A stretch of DNA of 64,000 nt from Halopseudomonas oceani (GCF_002903165.1 NZ_PPSK01000009.1:89290-153289), one strand, 5' to 3'; positions 1-9,364 are shown, counted from the first letter of the stretch. Notes: generated from the sequence alone by a model not told the origin. Program-made: numbers and translations.

Positions 1-44
1 TCGGCGCTGCGCTGGCAGAACTGACTGGCTGGACCATGAAGTAA
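1..44 (+). CDS. sucD: C-terminal end of succinyl-CoA ligase alpha subunit (partial, probable)
   Basis: Frame 3 reads GAALAELTGWTMK and then stops at 42-44. This resembles the tail of pseudomonad SucD proteins as I remember them. In P. aeruginosa sucCD lies directly upstream of the BrnQ-type carrier gene braB, which matches the gene order here. Only 13 residues are visible, so the call rests mainly on synteny. A terminator follows within 30 bases. Confidence 0.5.
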   Translation, partial: GAALAELTGWTMK

Positions 45-66
45 GCGTCATTGGTCACAGGTAGTG

Positions 67-97
67 ACAAGACCCCGCTTCGGCGGGGTTTTGTTTT
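67..97 (+). terminator. Rho-independent terminator
   Basis: The stem ACCCCGC/GCGGGGT (72-78 and 83-89) closes a TTCG tetraloop and is followed by a T-rich run. It lies just past the probable sucD stop and before the DUF4153 gene. Confidence 0.85.
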
Positions 98-159
98 ATC
101 TGCCATGCTTTTTATGCACGTTGGCAGGAACGGACGCGTTGCGCGCAGGAAGAGTTCAC

Positions 160-1965
160 ATGAAAGCTTTTGACCGGATCAGTGTGTTGCATCTGATGGT
201 GGGCGGCTTGCAGGCCATGTTGGCCTATGGTTTGTATCAGTCGGCAGAGTTGCACGTCTGGCCTGCCACCCATGCTGCGGCCTATATTCCGCTGTTCATG
301 GTCATGATCTTTCTGCCGCTGAGTTTCTACTGCGCCAGCGAGGCAACGGCGGTGCGGCGTTGGTTGCTGAGTATTGGCGTTGCGCTGGTAACCGCGCTGA
401 TTGGCCTGCATCAAGGGCTGACAGCCAGCAGCCTGGGGCGACGAAGTGATGCCGCGGGCTGGACGCCGGCGCAGGTGGGTGATTATCTCGCGCCAGCTCT
501 GATTCTGGGGATCGTTGCCTTTCTGCTGGTGCCTGCGCTGGCCCTTTTGCAGCGGGGCAGGTGGCGTATTGATTATGCGCGCTGGGTAGATGCGTTGCTG
601 CGCAACGCGCTGTTGCTCGCTCAATCCGCGCTGGTGCTGGCTTTGTTCTGGGGCGTTCTGGCCTCGGCGGCCGGGCTGTTCAAGTTGATTGAGTTGCGCT
701 TTCTGTCCGATCTGATAGAGCAGGCCTGGTTCTCCATTCCTTTGAGTACCCTGGTGTTTTCCCACGCCGTGTCGGTTGTTGTGCGCACGCACCGGGTGAC
801 TGACTTTGTGTATCAGCGTTCGCAGCAGCTATGTGGCTGGCTGTATCCCTTGGCCGCGTTGCTGGGGATTTGCTTTGTTGCGAGCTGGGGTGTGCAGGGC
901 ATTGATCGCCTGCTGTCGACGGGGCGAGCGGCAACGCTGTTGCTGTGGTTTGCGGCGCTAAGTTTGTTGCTCCTCAACCTTGCCTCCCGTGGGGGCGCGC
1001 AAATGACCTCACGGCATCGGGCAATGCGCCTTCTCACCGCGGTTGGCAAGCTGGCCTTGCTCCCGATGGTGATCGTTGCGGGCTACTCTCTAAGCCTGCG
1101 TATCGACCAGTATGGTCTGACGCCGGAGCGTATCTGGGCCGTGCTGGTGGTGCTGATTATCGGTTTGCTGGTCGGCGGATATGCATTGGACGCCCTGGCG
1201 ACGTTGCTTGGCCGTTTGCCTGGCAGGCTTATGCCGGCGACCAACGTGCTGGCATCGGCAGCAACGGTGCTCGCGGTGGTTCTGTTGTTGGGTGGGCCGC
1301 TTGATCCACGGCGCCTGAGTGTTGATAGCCAGATGGAGCGCATGCACCGTGGGCAGGTTGATGATCAGGCGTTGATCAACTTTCTCACCAGGCAGGGGGC
1401 AGGGTACGGCGTTGCTGCTCTGATGGAGCTGGCCAGAGAGCCGGTTGATGGTGGTGGATCCTCTGCCAGGCTTGCAGCGATGGCGCTGCAGGCGTTGGGC
1501 CGAACGCGTGACACTCGCACCCATCTGGAAGAGAAGCTGGCGTCCTTGCCGGTTTTTCCCCGGGGCGAGGTAGTGCCGCAATCGCTGCTCGACAAGTTGT
1601 TGGAGCAACCTGCCATGGCTGGCTGTCGCGCTCAGGTGGCCGATGGTAACGGTTGCCTGATATGGGCGGTGAGGTTGCAGGAAGAGGGTGAGCAGGGGTT
1701 CGTTGTGCTCAGCCGCGACGTGCAGGATGTGCCGCCATTCGGAAGAATCTGGCTGACTAACGAGCAGGGCGAGTGGCAGATGCGAGGCCGCCTCGGAGCA
1801 GCCCAATCGCTCGATGGATGCAGTTCAGCGGACTACCGCCCGGCGGCTTTGTTCGATGCGGTTGTACAGAACAAGGTAGAATTTGCCGCCAAAAAATTAC
1901 GGGACGTGATTTTTGATCAGTTCCGGATTCCCACGACTATCTGGTCTGCCGGCGGTTGCCGGTAG
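160..1965 (+). CDS. DUF4153 domain-containing inner-membrane protein
   Basis: This 601-residue protein has roughly ten to twelve hydrophobic segments in its first 400 residues, then a soluble C-terminal part of about 190 residues. The membrane part matches the DUF4153 pattern of long hydrophobic helices broken by short charged loops. The frame is open back to 64, but ATG 160 has a good ribosome site (AGGAAGAG) and gives a sensible membrane N-terminus, so I chose it. The function of the family is unknown. It sits between probable sucD and brnQ and ends about 75 bases before brnQ, so co-transcription is possible. Confidence 0.75.
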   Translation: MKAFDRISVLHLMVGGLQAMLAYGLYQSAELHVWPATHAAAYIPLFMVMIFLPLSFYCASEATAVRRWLLSIGVALVTALIGLHQGLTASSLGRRSDAAGWTPAQVGDYLAPALILGIVAFLLVPALALLQRGRWRIDYARWVDALLRNALLLAQSALVLALFWGVLASAAGLFKLIELRFLSDLIEQAWFSIPLSTLVFSHAVSVVVRTHRVTDFVYQRSQQLCGWLYPLAALLGICFVASWGVQGIDRLLSTGRAATLLLWFAALSLLLLNLASRGGAQMTSRHRAMRLLTAVGKLALLPMVIVAGYSLSLRIDQYGLTPERIWAVLVVLIIGLLVGGYALDALATLLGRLPGRLMPATNVLASAATVLAVVLLLGGPLDPRRLSVDSQMERMHRGQVDDQALINFLTRQGAGYGVAALMELAREPVDGGGSSARLAAMALQALGRTRDTRTHLEEKLASLPVFPRGEVVPQSLLDKLLEQPAMAGCRAQVADGNGCLIWAVRLQEEGEQGFVVLSRDVQDVPPFGRIWLTNEQGEWQMRGRLGAAQSLDGCSSADYRPAALFDAVVQNKVEFAAKKLRDVIFDQFRIPTTIWSAGGCR

Positions 1966-2039
1966 CGTCCTTTGCCTTTATCCATGTTCGAGGGTGCAGG
2001 GAGCAATCACTCGTACAGCGAACACCCAAACAAGATTCT

Positions 2040-3350
2040 ATGACCAAACAACTTACTCCCATTGATGTACTGGCTCTCGGCTTCATGACGTTTGCCCTGT
2101 TTCTTGGTGCAGGCAACGTAATTTTTCCACCGAGTGCAGGCCTGGCTGCCGGTGAGAATATCTGGCCGACGGCTTTTGGCTTTCTGATTACGGCCGTCGG
2201 TTTGCCGCTGCTGACCTTGATTGCGCTTGCGCGCGTCGGCGGTGGTCTTGTACAGCTGACGGGACCGCTTGGACGGGTTGCCGGTGTGCTGCTTAGCGTT
2301 CTGGTGTACCTCGCTATCGGGCCGCTGTTTGCCACGCCGCGCACGGCGGTGGTCTCCTACCAGATTGGTGTGGCGCCCTTTGTTCAGGATAGCTGGCTAG
2401 CTTTGCTGGGTTATTCGGTTGTCTATTTCTCAGTGGTTATCTTCCTCGCCCTGAAGCCAGGACAGTTGGTCGACCGAATCGGTAAGTACATTACCCCTGT
2501 ACTGCTGTCGGGACTGTTCTTGCTTGGCATCGCTGCGTTGCTGTTCCCTGCGGGTGAGGTGCACGCACCGACCGAGCAGTACCGCTCTGCGCCTCTGATT
2601 CAGGGCTTTCTGCAGGGCTATTTGACGATGGACACACTCGGCGCGCTGGTGTTCGGCATCGTTATTACTACCGCTATTCGTGACCGTCAGGTAAGCGAGA
2701 ATCGTCTGATTACTCGTTACACCGTGTTGGCCGCAGTGATCGCTGCTGCGGGCCTGTCGATGGTGTATCTGGCACTGTTCTACCTTGGCGCCACCAGCGG
2801 TGCGCTGGTCGAGTCGGGGGTAAATGGTGGGCAGATTCTGGCCTCTTACGTGCAGCACCGATTTGGTACTGCTGGCAGCGCGCTACTGGCTCTGGTGATC
2901 ATCCTGGCGTGCATGACCACAGCGGTCGGCTTGCTAACTGCCTGTGGTGAGTACTTCAGCCGCCTGCTGCCGGTCAGCTACCAGTTGGTAGTGTGGGTGT
3001 TTGGCTTGTTCAGCATGGCCGTGGCTAACCAGGGGCTGGATAGTTTGATCAGCTTTTCAATCCCGGTGCTGGTCGGTCTTTACCCGCTGGCGATCGTGCT
3101 GGTAAGCATGAGCCTGTTGTGTGCCTCCATGGCTCGCCCGCAGAATCTGATGCGCCCGGCGATGCTGGTTACCTTGGTGTTTGGTGTGATTGATGGTTTG
3201 AAGGCCGCGGGACTGATCAGCAGTGCCGGGGCATGGATTGACGCATTACCGTTGTCAGATAAAAGTCTCGGATGGCTGCTGCCGGTCGCTGTGACCCTGC
3301 TGGCAGCTATACTCGTCGAGTATCTGCGTTACGGTAGTCTGCGACGGTAA
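2040..3350 (+). CDS. brnQ: Branched-chain amino acid carrier, BrnQ/BraB family
   Basis: This 436-residue polytopic inner-membrane protein has about twelve hydrophobic segments. The N-terminal part (ALGFMTFALFLGAGNVIFPP) is characteristic of the LIVCS/BrnQ family, which takes up leucine, isoleucine and valine with Na+ or H+. ATG 2040 gives the expected N-terminus MTKQLTPIDV; the frame extends upstream to 1956 but that part looks non-coding. Gene order from here to htpG resembles the P. aeruginosa braB-htpG interval, so this is probably the braB orthologue. Confidence 0.93.
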   Translation: MTKQLTPIDVLALGFMTFALFLGAGNVIFPPSAGLAAGENIWPTAFGFLITAVGLPLLTLIALARVGGGLVQLTGPLGRVAGVLLSVLVYLAIGPLFATPRTAVVSYQIGVAPFVQDSWLALLGYSVVYFSVVIFLALKPGQLVDRIGKYITPVLLSGLFLLGIAALLFPAGEVHAPTEQYRSAPLIQGFLQGYLTMDTLGALVFGIVITTAIRDRQVSENRLITRYTVLAAVIAAAGLSMVYLALFYLGATSGALVESGVNGGQILASYVQHRFGTAGSALLALVIILACMTTAVGLLTACGEYFSRLLPVSYQLVVWVFGLFSMAVANQGLDSLISFSIPVLVGLYPLAIVLVSMSLLCASMARPQNLMRPAMLVTLVFGVIDGLKAAGLISSAGAWIDALPLSDKSLGWLLPVAVTLLAAILVEYLRYGSLRR

Positions 3351-3410
3351 CGGGCCGGGTGCCATGGGGTGCCCAGCTACAGATGTACTGGTGGTATCTG
3401 AGGAGAGGTA

Positions 3411-4157
3411 ATGCTGTCGATTCCGGATGCGGGAAGTGTTTGGATCAACCTGCTGGCGGTCAGCTGGTTTTTGCTTTGCTGGGTGGGCTACACCTTATAT
3501 GCATTGCGCAAGGGCAGAGATACTGCTTGCCTTGCCAGTGTTTTGCATCTGTATCGTCGAGACTGGATGAACCGTTTGCTGATGCGCGAGCAGCGTATGG
3601 CCGATGCCAGCGTTATCGGCAATTTGGAGCGCAACACGTCGTTTTTCGCATCCAGTACGCTGCTGATTCTTGCCGGCCTGATCACCGTTATCGGGGCATC
3701 AGACAAGGCAGTTGTGCTGCTGCACGAACTGCCCTTTGTTGCCCAAGTGGGGCGCGAGATATTCGAGCTCAAGTTACTGGTGCTGACCGCGATCTTTGTC
3801 TATGCGTTTTTCACCTTCTCCTGGGGCATGCGCCAGTACAATTTTGCCTCGGTACTGCTGGGATCTGCGCCGCTGCTAGGTGAGAAGAATGTGACCGAGA
3901 CAGAGCGCAACGCTTATGCCGAGCGTATGGCTCGGGTGTTGTCCATGGCCGGCAATGAGTTCAACCTGGGCCTTCGCTCATACTATTTTGCTTTGGGGAC
4001 GCTCACCTGGTTCATCAATCCGCTGTTGTTCATTCTGACCGTCGCCGGTGTGGTGGTGGTACTGTATCGCCGTGAGTTTCATTCGGATGTGCTGCACATC
4101 ATGATGTTCAGCCCGGCGCCGATACCCCCGTCTGCACAAATGGAGAAAACGGAATGA
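3411..4157 (+). CDS. DUF599 family membrane protein
   Basis: This 248-residue protein has four to five hydrophobic segments and a charged central loop with the pattern RRDWMNRLLMREQRM, typical of the DUF599 family. The signature GNEFNLGLRSYYFALG lies near residues 180-195. The function of the family is unknown. The start has a close GAGAGG ribosome site. The stop overlaps the next start by four bases (ATGA), so translation with the MAPEG gene is probably coupled. Confidence 0.8.
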   Translation: MLSIPDAGSVWINLLAVSWFLLCWVGYTLYALRKGRDTACLASVLHLYRRDWMNRLLMREQRMADASVIGNLERNTSFFASSTLLILAGLITVIGASDKAVVLLHELPFVAQVGREIFELKLLVLTAIFVYAFFTFSWGMRQYNFASVLLGSAPLLGEKNVTETERNAYAERMARVLSMAGNEFNLGLRSYYFALGTLTWFINPLLFILTVAGVVVVLYRREFHSDVLHIMMFSPAPIPPSAQMEKTE

Positions 4158-4546
4158 GTGTGCCTCTTTGGTGTTTGTTTATTGCAGCGTTGCTGCTGGT
4201 GTTTACCAAGGTTCCTGTCGCCATCGCTCAGGGCCGCTCAGGCAAGGGATATGACAACGCCCACCCGCGGGCGCAACAGGCGGCACTGACCGGGTGGGGC
4301 GCACGGGCTCTGGCATCTCATCAGAATATGATCGAGGGGTTTCCGTTGTTCGCAGCAGGGGTGCTGGTGGTTCTGGTAACAGGTACTGGCGGCAGCCTGG
4401 CCAACGTGCTGTGCCTGCTGTTTATTACCTGCCGGATAGCTTATAGCGTGCTGTATTTGATGAACCTGGCAACGCTGCGCAGTCTGGCGTGGATTGTCGG
4501 TTTTGTCTGCTGCCTGGGATTGCTGCTGATCCCTGCGCTGGGGTGA
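4154..4546 (+). CDS. MAPEG family membrane protein
   Basis: This 130-residue protein with four predicted transmembrane helices matches the MAPEG family (eicosanoid and glutathione metabolism membrane proteins). Seen features are the loop NAHPRAQQAALTGWGARALASHQN (given by residues 34-57) followed by a hydrophobic segment starting EGFPLFAAGV, both typical of bacterial MAPEG members. Substrates of the bacterial proteins are mostly unknown. It overlaps the DUF599 gene by ATGA and is closed by a convergent hairpin terminator at 4562-4587. Confidence 0.85.
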   Translation: MSVPLWCLFIAALLLVFTKVPVAIAQGRSGKGYDNAHPRAQQAALTGWGARALASHQNMIEGFPLFAAGVLVVLVTGTGGSLANVLCLLFITCRIAYSVLYLMNLATLRSLAWIVGFVCCLGLLLIPALG

Positions 4547-4561
4547 AAAGAGGGAGTGAAG

Positions 4562-4587
4562 GCAGGCATGCCGGGCGGCATGCCTGC
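4562..4587. terminator. Hairpin between convergent genes
   Basis: An 11-bp perfect stem, GCAGGCATGCC/GGCATGCCTGC, closes a GGGC loop between the MAPEG gene and the minus-strand lipoprotein gene. Neither side has a strong T-run, so it may be a weak bidirectional terminator. Confidence 0.6.
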
Positions 4588-4597
4588 GCCATAGAGT

Positions 4598-5017
4598 TTA
4601 TTCCTCTACGGCTTTCTCCATCTCGTTTTTGGATTCGGTAGCCGCTTCCTGCACAGCGTCTGCCTTCTCCTCTACATAGTCGGAGGATGTTTCGTACGCC
4701 TGCTCGACATTTTCCTTGGTGGCGTCGTACGCCTGCTCTACGTTTTCCTTGGTCGCATCGTAGGCTTCCTCAACCTGCTCGCCAGCCGCCTCGACCTTCT
4801 CCTGCACTACTTCACCAGCAGTCTGCTCGTTGCCGGTCATCTCACGTGCCTTTTGCTCGGTCGCGTCGGCGACGTCATGAGCGGCATCGTTCATGCTCTC
4901 CACTGCTTCCGACATTGACTCGCGGGCGTCGTCCATCTTGTCTTCTGCACTTTCCTGGCAGCCGGCCATAAGACCTACGCCCGCCATCAGTACCATTGCG
5001 GCAGCTACTTTCTTCAT
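4598..5017 (-). CDS. Small lipoprotein with LEA-like 11-residue repeats
   Basis: This 139-residue protein starts with a lipoprotein signal (MKKVAAAMVLMAGVGLMAGC, lipobox LMAGC, Cys20). The mature part is almost wholly charged and alanine-rich helix. It contains near-perfect tandem 11-mers, YDATKENVEQA repeated from about residue 85, encoded by roughly 33-bp DNA repeats. This resembles group 3 LEA or YtxH-like amphipathic helices linked to desiccation or osmotic stress. A paralogous shorter lipoprotein lies directly upstream on the same strand. No enzymatic motif is visible; a periplasmic protective or structural role is an inference. Confidence 0.75.
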   Translation of the reverse strand: MKKVAAAMVLMAGVGLMAGCQESAEDKMDDARESMSEAVESMNDAAHDVADATEQKAREMTGNEQTAGEVVQEKVEAAGEQVEEAYDATKENVEQAYDATKENVEQAYETSSDYVEEKADAVQEAATESKNEMEKAVEE

Positions 5018-5059
5018 TTGCTCTCTCCTTGATAGTCAGGGCGATACCTTTGCCCCTTC

Positions 5060-5251
5060 TTATTGTGCTTCTTGGGCTTTCTGTTCGATGGCCTCGCCAG
5101 TGCTTTCGACAGCGTCACCCATGCTGTTTACGGCATCCGACATTTCCTGCTTGGCGTCTTCCATCTTGTCTTCGGGCTCTTGCTGACACCCGGTTAGCCA
5201 AAGACTCGCAGTTAATGCCAGTGCTGCGGCAACATATCCTTTACGATTCAT
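5060..5251 (-). CDS. Small lipoprotein, paralogue of the neighbouring LEA-like lipoprotein
   Basis: This 63-residue protein begins at ATG 5251 with an AGGAG ribosome site; the frame is open further upstream, but that part lacks signal-peptide character. The signal ends in the lipobox LTGC (Cys22). The mature peptide has the repeat-like blocks EDKMEDAKQEMSDAVNSM and GDAVEST, which mirror EDKMDDARESMSEAVESM in the downstream gene. The pair appear to be a local duplication, with the longer copy having gained 11-residue repeats. The function is unknown. Confidence 0.7.
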   Translation of the reverse strand: MNRKGYVAAALALTASLWLTGCQQEPEDKMEDAKQEMSDAVNSMGDAVESTGEAIEQKAQEAQ

Positions 5252-5400
5252 CTGAATACTCCTGCAGATCAGTGGATTCAAGGAGTTAGTGCTCACCGCC
5301 GGCGGCAAAGTTCAATCTGAGGCCAACTTATGGAGTCTAGTTCAGGTTCTGGGTACTATGCTCAGCCTTATTGACTAGCTACGCCAAGGTCACAGCGTTC

Positions 5401-5868
5401 ATGAGCGAAATTGAACTGCGCGCGCGCAATTTTCTATCCGTGTTGCGTCACTGTCAGCATTTGCAGATAACGGTGGAGAGCGCCGACCAGAGCGGGCTTG
5501 TTCTGCGCCTTCCCTACAGCGAACAGATCGTTGGAAATCCGGTTACCGGCGTCATCCACGGCGGGGCCATTACCACGCTGATGGACACCTGCTGCGGTAT
5601 CTCGACCGTCTGCTACCTGCCGGAGTTCGAAATCTGTCCGACGCTGGACCTGCGCATCGACTACATGCACCCGGCGGAGCCGGGTAAACCGATCTTCGGT
5701 TTCGCTGAATGTTATCGGGTAACGCCGACGGTCATCTTTACCCGTGGCGTGGCCTACCAGGATGATCGCGAGCAGCCGATTGCCCATGTGGTCGGCACCT
5801 TCATGCGCATGGGCAAGGCCGTTGATCAGGCGGAACTGGGCAAACAGATTGATCAGGGGGAAGCATGA
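5401..5868 (+). CDS. PaaI-family hotdog thioesterase (first of a pair)
   Basis: This 155-residue protein carries the hotdog thioesterase core: GNPVTGVIHGGAITTLMDTC, followed by the strand TLDLRIDYMHPAEPGKP. The family hydrolyses acyl- or aryl-CoA thioesters. The frame starts at TTG 5371, but ATG 5401 (MSEIELRARN) fits the family length better. Its stop overlaps the start of a second thioesterase by ATGA, so the two may work as a heteromer or on related substrates. The substrate cannot be told from sequence. Confidence 0.85.
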   Translation: MSEIELRARNFLSVLRHCQHLQITVESADQSGLVLRLPYSEQIVGNPVTGVIHGGAITTLMDTCCGISTVCYLPEFEICPTLDLRIDYMHPAEPGKPIFGFAECYRVTPTVIFTRGVAYQDDREQPIAHVVGTFMRMGKAVDQAELGKQIDQGEA

Positions 5869-6311
5869 GTCTGAGTGAGCAGCAGGTTCAGGAGCTTATT
5901 ACCCGGTCCCACGAGACTGGCGACTACAGCGCGCTGGTTGAGCTGATTCCCTATGCCCGGATGATTGGCATGCAAGTGACGCGGCTGGGCAGCGAGGCTT
6001 TTTTTACGCTACCGCGTCAGGAGCTCAACATCGGCAACCCGGTATTGCCTGCGCTGCACGGTGGCGTAATCGCCGGATTCATGGAGCAGTCAGCGATGCT
6101 TCACCTGATGATGTTTATGAACAGTGAGGTGTTTCCCAAAATCATCGACTTCTCGGTGGATTACCTGCGCGCCGGGCTGTACCGTGATACCTACGCTACC
6201 TGCCAGGTTTGGCGTCAGGGTCGGCGGGTAGGTAACGTCGCTATCACTGCTTGGCAAACGCACTCCAGCGAACCGATCGCGACGGCGCGTGCGCACTTCA
6301 AACTGGACTAG
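5865..6311 (+). CDS. PaaI-family hotdog thioesterase (second of a pair)
   Basis: This 148-residue hotdog protein has the motif GNPVLPALHGGVIAGFMEQS and the strand IIDFSVDYLRAGLYRDTYA. It is translationally coupled to the preceding thioesterase (ATGA overlap). The region corresponding to the first protein's MDTCCGIS is replaced by MEQSAMLH, so the two active sites differ. Similar tandem thioesterase genes stand upstream of htpG in other pseudomonads as I recall. The substrate is unknown. Confidence 0.83.
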   Translation: MSLSEQQVQELITRSHETGDYSALVELIPYARMIGMQVTRLGSEAFFTLPRQELNIGNPVLPALHGGVIAGFMEQSAMLHLMMFMNSEVFPKIIDFSVDYLRAGLYRDTYATCQVWRQGRRVGNVAITAWQTHSSEPIATARAHFKLD

Positions 6312-6338
6312 ATCGCTAATCGGAGAAGATCAGGCGAC

Positions 6339-7304
6339 ATGGAAGCCTTGTTGATTCTGGGGGGGATGGTTGCGCTAGCCGTATCCTGGGCGTGGTTGGT
6401 ATTTGCCAGCCTGAGTCTGGGCCCGGGGCCTTTGATGGTCGCAACCTTGCTGCCAGTGATTACACCGTTGCTGCGTGGTCGCGGTTATCCCGTGTTGCCG
6501 CGGGTGTTGCTGGTTATCGCATTGGTCTCGGTCGTGGCCGGGGTGGGCTTGCTGTATCGTGATCAACCCGAACGCTTTGACCGCCTGTTGAGTGGTAACT
6601 GGGCGGAAACGCCTGCGTCGGCGGCGCTTAGCGGGACGCTCATGGGGCAACCCTTTGTGCCTGACAACGTCTACTGGCGTGGTGATCAACTGATTTTCGC
6701 CGAGACCGCGGCTAACCGGACTCTGCGTTCGCTGGTGGTCCGTTTTGACAAGGCACCTGCGCTGTTGCACGGCACGGCGATTGACCTGTTGCCCGGTGAC
6801 GATGGTCCCTGGCCCGAGTTGGTTATTCAATGGTACACCGGTGCCCTGACAGCCCCCGGTCTGCGCCGTATCCCATCCGCTTACAGCCTGAGTATTGCTC
6901 TGGCTCCGGTAGGCGCTAGCAAAACTGAGATGACCGTTTATCTGCACTTGCCCGCAGACCATGCAACGCGCCTTGGTGGGCGGGTTCTACTGGATGGTCA
7001 GCCTGACTGGCTGGGCAAGTCACTCAGTGCGCCAGCGCCAGCGCCTGTCGAACCACCTCCGGTCGCGGTTGAACCTGCCGGATGGCGGGAGCTGAACCTG
7101 CAAACGTTGCTGGATAGCCCGGCACGCTTCATTGGCCGGTCCGCTCGAGTGCTCACTGTCACGGGGCGCAGCTACGAAGGTGTGTTGAAGGAGGTCACCG
7201 GTGATCGACGTATCGTTTTGTCGCTGCCACAGGGTGCCAATCAGGTGGACTTCCAGTTTCATCCTGAAGATGTTGTCCTGATCGAGACTCGCGCACGTCG
7301 CTGA
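6339..7304 (+). CDS. Conserved membrane-anchored protein upstream of htpG
   Basis: This 321-residue protein has two or three N-terminal hydrophobic segments (about residues 5-70) and then a soluble beta-rich part. A proline-rich linker (APAPAPVEPPPVAVEP, about 230-245) precedes a C-terminal segment of about 75 residues resembling a small SH3-like or Sm-like beta barrel (RSYEGVLKEVTGDRRIVLSL). I recognise it only as a conserved pseudomonad hypothetical next to htpG. Automatic labels calling it an MFS transporter would not fit, because there are too few membrane segments. Confidence 0.6.
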   Translation: MEALLILGGMVALAVSWAWLVFASLSLGPGPLMVATLLPVITPLLRGRGYPVLPRVLLVIALVSVVAGVGLLYRDQPERFDRLLSGNWAETPASAALSGTLMGQPFVPDNVYWRGDQLIFAETAANRTLRSLVVRFDKAPALLHGTAIDLLPGDDGPWPELVIQWYTGALTAPGLRRIPSAYSLSIALAPVGASKTEMTVYLHLPADHATRLGGRVLLDGQPDWLGKSLSAPAPAPVEPPPVAVEPAGWRELNLQTLLDSPARFIGRSARVLTVTGRSYEGVLKEVTGDRRIVLSLPQGANQVDFQFHPEDVVLIETRARR

Positions 7305-7330
7305 TGTGTACTGCCGTTTTTTTGCAGGGC

Positions 7331-7358
7331 CTTGAAAGTACTCAAATTGTCCCCATCT
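7331..7358 (+). promoter_or_regulatory. Sigma-32 heat-shock promoter of htpG
   Basis: CTTGAAA (7331-7337) is followed by a 13-base spacer and CCCCATCT (7351-7358). This is nearly the classical RpoH consensus CTTGAAA-N(11-16)-CCCCATNT. It lies about 60 bases upstream of the htpG start, in the right orientation. Confidence 0.85.
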
Positions 7359-7418
7359 CTAGATGCATCGCCGGCCTGACCGGCTCGCCCTGAACTGCAT
7401 CAATGGAGACACTTCGTT

Positions 7419-9323
7419 ATGACCGTGGACGCTCATAAGGAAACACTCGGATTTCAGACTGAGGTCAAGCAACTGCTTCACCTCATGATTCATTCGATGT
7501 ACTCGAACAAGGAAATCTTCCTGCGTGAGCTGATTTCCAACGCATCGGACGCGTCTGACAAGCTGCGCTTCGAAGCGATAGCCACTCCGGCGCTGCTGGA
7601 GAATCAGCCTGATTTGCGTATTCGTATCAGCGCGGATCCGGCAGCTAACACCCTGACGATTGAAGACAACGGGATTGGCATGTCCCGTCAGGAAGTCATT
7701 GACCATCTGGGCACCATTGCCAAATCCGGCACCGCCGCATTCATGCAGCAGTTGACTGGTGATCAGAAAAAGGACTCCCAGCTGATTGGTCAGTTTGGGG
7801 TCGGTTTTTACAGCGCATTCATTGTTGCCGACAAGGTAGAAGTCTTTACCCGTCGCGCGGGTCTGCCGGCGGAAGAGGGGGTGCACTGGGAGTCAGCCGG
7901 TGAGGGCGAGTTCAGTATCGCCACAATTGAGAAGCCCGAGCGCGGAACCCGCATTGTGCTGCACCTGAAAGCCGCTGAGAGTGAGTTTGCTGATGGCTTC
8001 CGTCTGCGTAATGTCGTAACCAAATACTCGGACCATATTTCCCTGCCGATTGAATTGCCTAAGCAGCACCACGGTGAGGAGAAGGATGCACCGACTGAGC
8101 CGGAATGGGAGAGTGTCAATCGCGCCAGCGCGCTCTGGACTCGCGGCCGTACTGAGGTCTCGGATGACGAGTACAAGGAGTTCTACAAGCACGTAGCCCA
8201 CGACTTTGAGGATCCGCTGAGTTGGAGTCACAACAAGGTTGAAGGCAAGCTTGAATACACCAGTCTGCTGTATGTGCCGGGCCGCGCACCGTTTGACCTG
8301 TATCAGCGCGAGGCGCCGCGTGGCCTGAAGCTGTATGTGCAGCGGGTGTTCATTATGGATGACGCCGAACAGTTTCTGCCGCTGTACCTGCGATTCATCA
8401 AGGGTGTGGTCGACTCCAACGACCTGTCGCTGAACGTATCGCGTGAAATTCTGCAGAAGGATCCGGCCATTGATAGCATGAAGTCGGCGCTGACCAAGCG
8501 GGTGCTCGACATGCTGGAGAAAATGGCCAAGAAGGAACCGGAGCAGTACGCCACCTTCTGGAAAGCCTTTGGCAGCGTGATGAAAGAGGGTCCGGCAGAG
8601 GACTTTGGCAACCGTGAGAAAATTGCTGGCCTGCTGCGTTTTGCATCAACCGCGCAGACTGACGACAGTGAAGTGGTCAGTCTGGACGCCTACCTCGAGC
8701 GAATGGTTGAGGGGCAGGACAAGATTTACTACCTGACTGGCGAGCGTTACGCGCAGGTTAAGAACAGCCCGCACCTGGAGATCTTCCGCAAGAAGGGTAT
8801 CGAAGTACTGCTGCTGACGGATCGTATTGACGAGTGGCTGATGAGCCACCTGAGCGAGTACAAGGGTAAGCAGTTTGTCGATGTGGCTCGCGGTGACCTC
8901 GACCTCGGCAAGCTGGAGGGTGAAGAGGACAAGCAGGAGCAGGAAAAGGCCGCTCAAGAGAAGGCCGATCTGGTCAAGCGCATCCAGGAGGTGTTGAAGG
9001 ACGACCTGCAGGAAGTGCGAGTCTCCCATCGTCTGACCGACTCGCCGGCGGTACTGGTAATCAACGAGGATGATATGGGACTGCAAATGCGCCGCATCCT
9101 GGAGGCTACCGGGCAGAAGGCGCCAGAAAGCAAGCCGATCCTGGAGATCAATCCAGCGCATCCGCTGCTCGATCGTTTGGACGGAGAGCAGGATGAGGAA
9201 CGTTTTGGTGACCTGAGTCGTATCCTGTTTGATCAGGCGGCGCTGGCGGCAGGTGAGTCGCTGAATGATCCGGCGGCTTATGTGCGACGTCTCAACGCGT
9301 TGTTGGTTGAACTCAGTCGGTAA
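7419..9323 (+). CDS. htpG: Molecular chaperone HtpG (bacterial Hsp90)
   Basis: This full-length 634-residue bacterial Hsp90 has the N-terminal ATPase of the GHKL fold: the N box [19 protein letters not shown], the DNGIGM motif and the lid and G-box region [11 protein letters not shown]. The middle domain includes the conserved catalytic-loop segment [14 protein letters not shown], and a C-terminal dimerisation domain ends the protein. HtpG remodels client proteins with DnaK in the cytoplasm. Transcription is very probably heat-induced, because a near-consensus sigma-32 promoter lies at 7331-7358. A strong terminator follows. Confidence 0.98.
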   Translation: MTVDAHKETLGFQTEVKQLLHLMIHSMYSNKEIFLRELISNASDASDKLRFEAIATPALLENQPDLRIRISADPAANTLTIEDNGIGMSRQEVIDHLGTIAKSGTAAFMQQLTGDQKKDSQLIGQFGVGFYSAFIVADKVEVFTRRAGLPAEEGVHWESAGEGEFSIATIEKPERGTRIVLHLKAAESEFADGFRLRNVVTKYSDHISLPIELPKQHHGEEKDAPTEPEWESVNRASALWTRGRTEVSDDEYKEFYKHVAHDFEDPLSWSHNKVEGKLEYTSLLYVPGRAPFDLYQREAPRGLKLYVQRVFIMDDAEQFLPLYLRFIKGVVDSNDLSLNVSREILQKDPAIDSMKSALTKRVLDMLEKMAKKEPEQYATFWKAFGSVMKEGPAEDFGNREKIAGLLRFASTAQTDDSEVVSLDAYLERMVEGQDKIYYLTGERYAQVKNSPHLEIFRKKGIEVLLLTDRIDEWLMSHLSEYKGKQFVDVARGDLDLGKLEGEEDKQEQEKAAQEKADLVKRIQEVLKDDLQEVRVSHRLTDSPAVLVINEDDMGLQMRRILEATGQKAPESKPILEINPAHPLLDRLDGEQDEERFGDLSRILFDQAALAAGESLNDPAAYVRRLNALLVELSR

Positions 9324-9332
9324 TCAGAAGGC

Positions 9333-9354
9333 GTGGGCGCTGCGGCGCCCACGT
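9333..9354 (+). terminator. Hairpin after htpG
   Basis: The inverted repeat CGTGGGCGC/GCGCCCACG with a four-base loop lies ten bases past the htpG stop, just ahead of the stronger terminator. It has no T-run of its own. Confidence 0.45.
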
Positions 9355-9364
9355 AGTGGCAATA

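Noticed and set aside
3359..3883. 174-codon plus-strand frame over the DUF599 gene
   Set aside because: It overlaps a better-supported gene in another frame and has a cysteine-rich, unrecognisable product.
4680..4780. CRISPR-like short direct repeats
   Set aside because: The repeats are about 33 bp but in frame, without unique spacers, and encode the 11-residue repeats of a lipoprotein.
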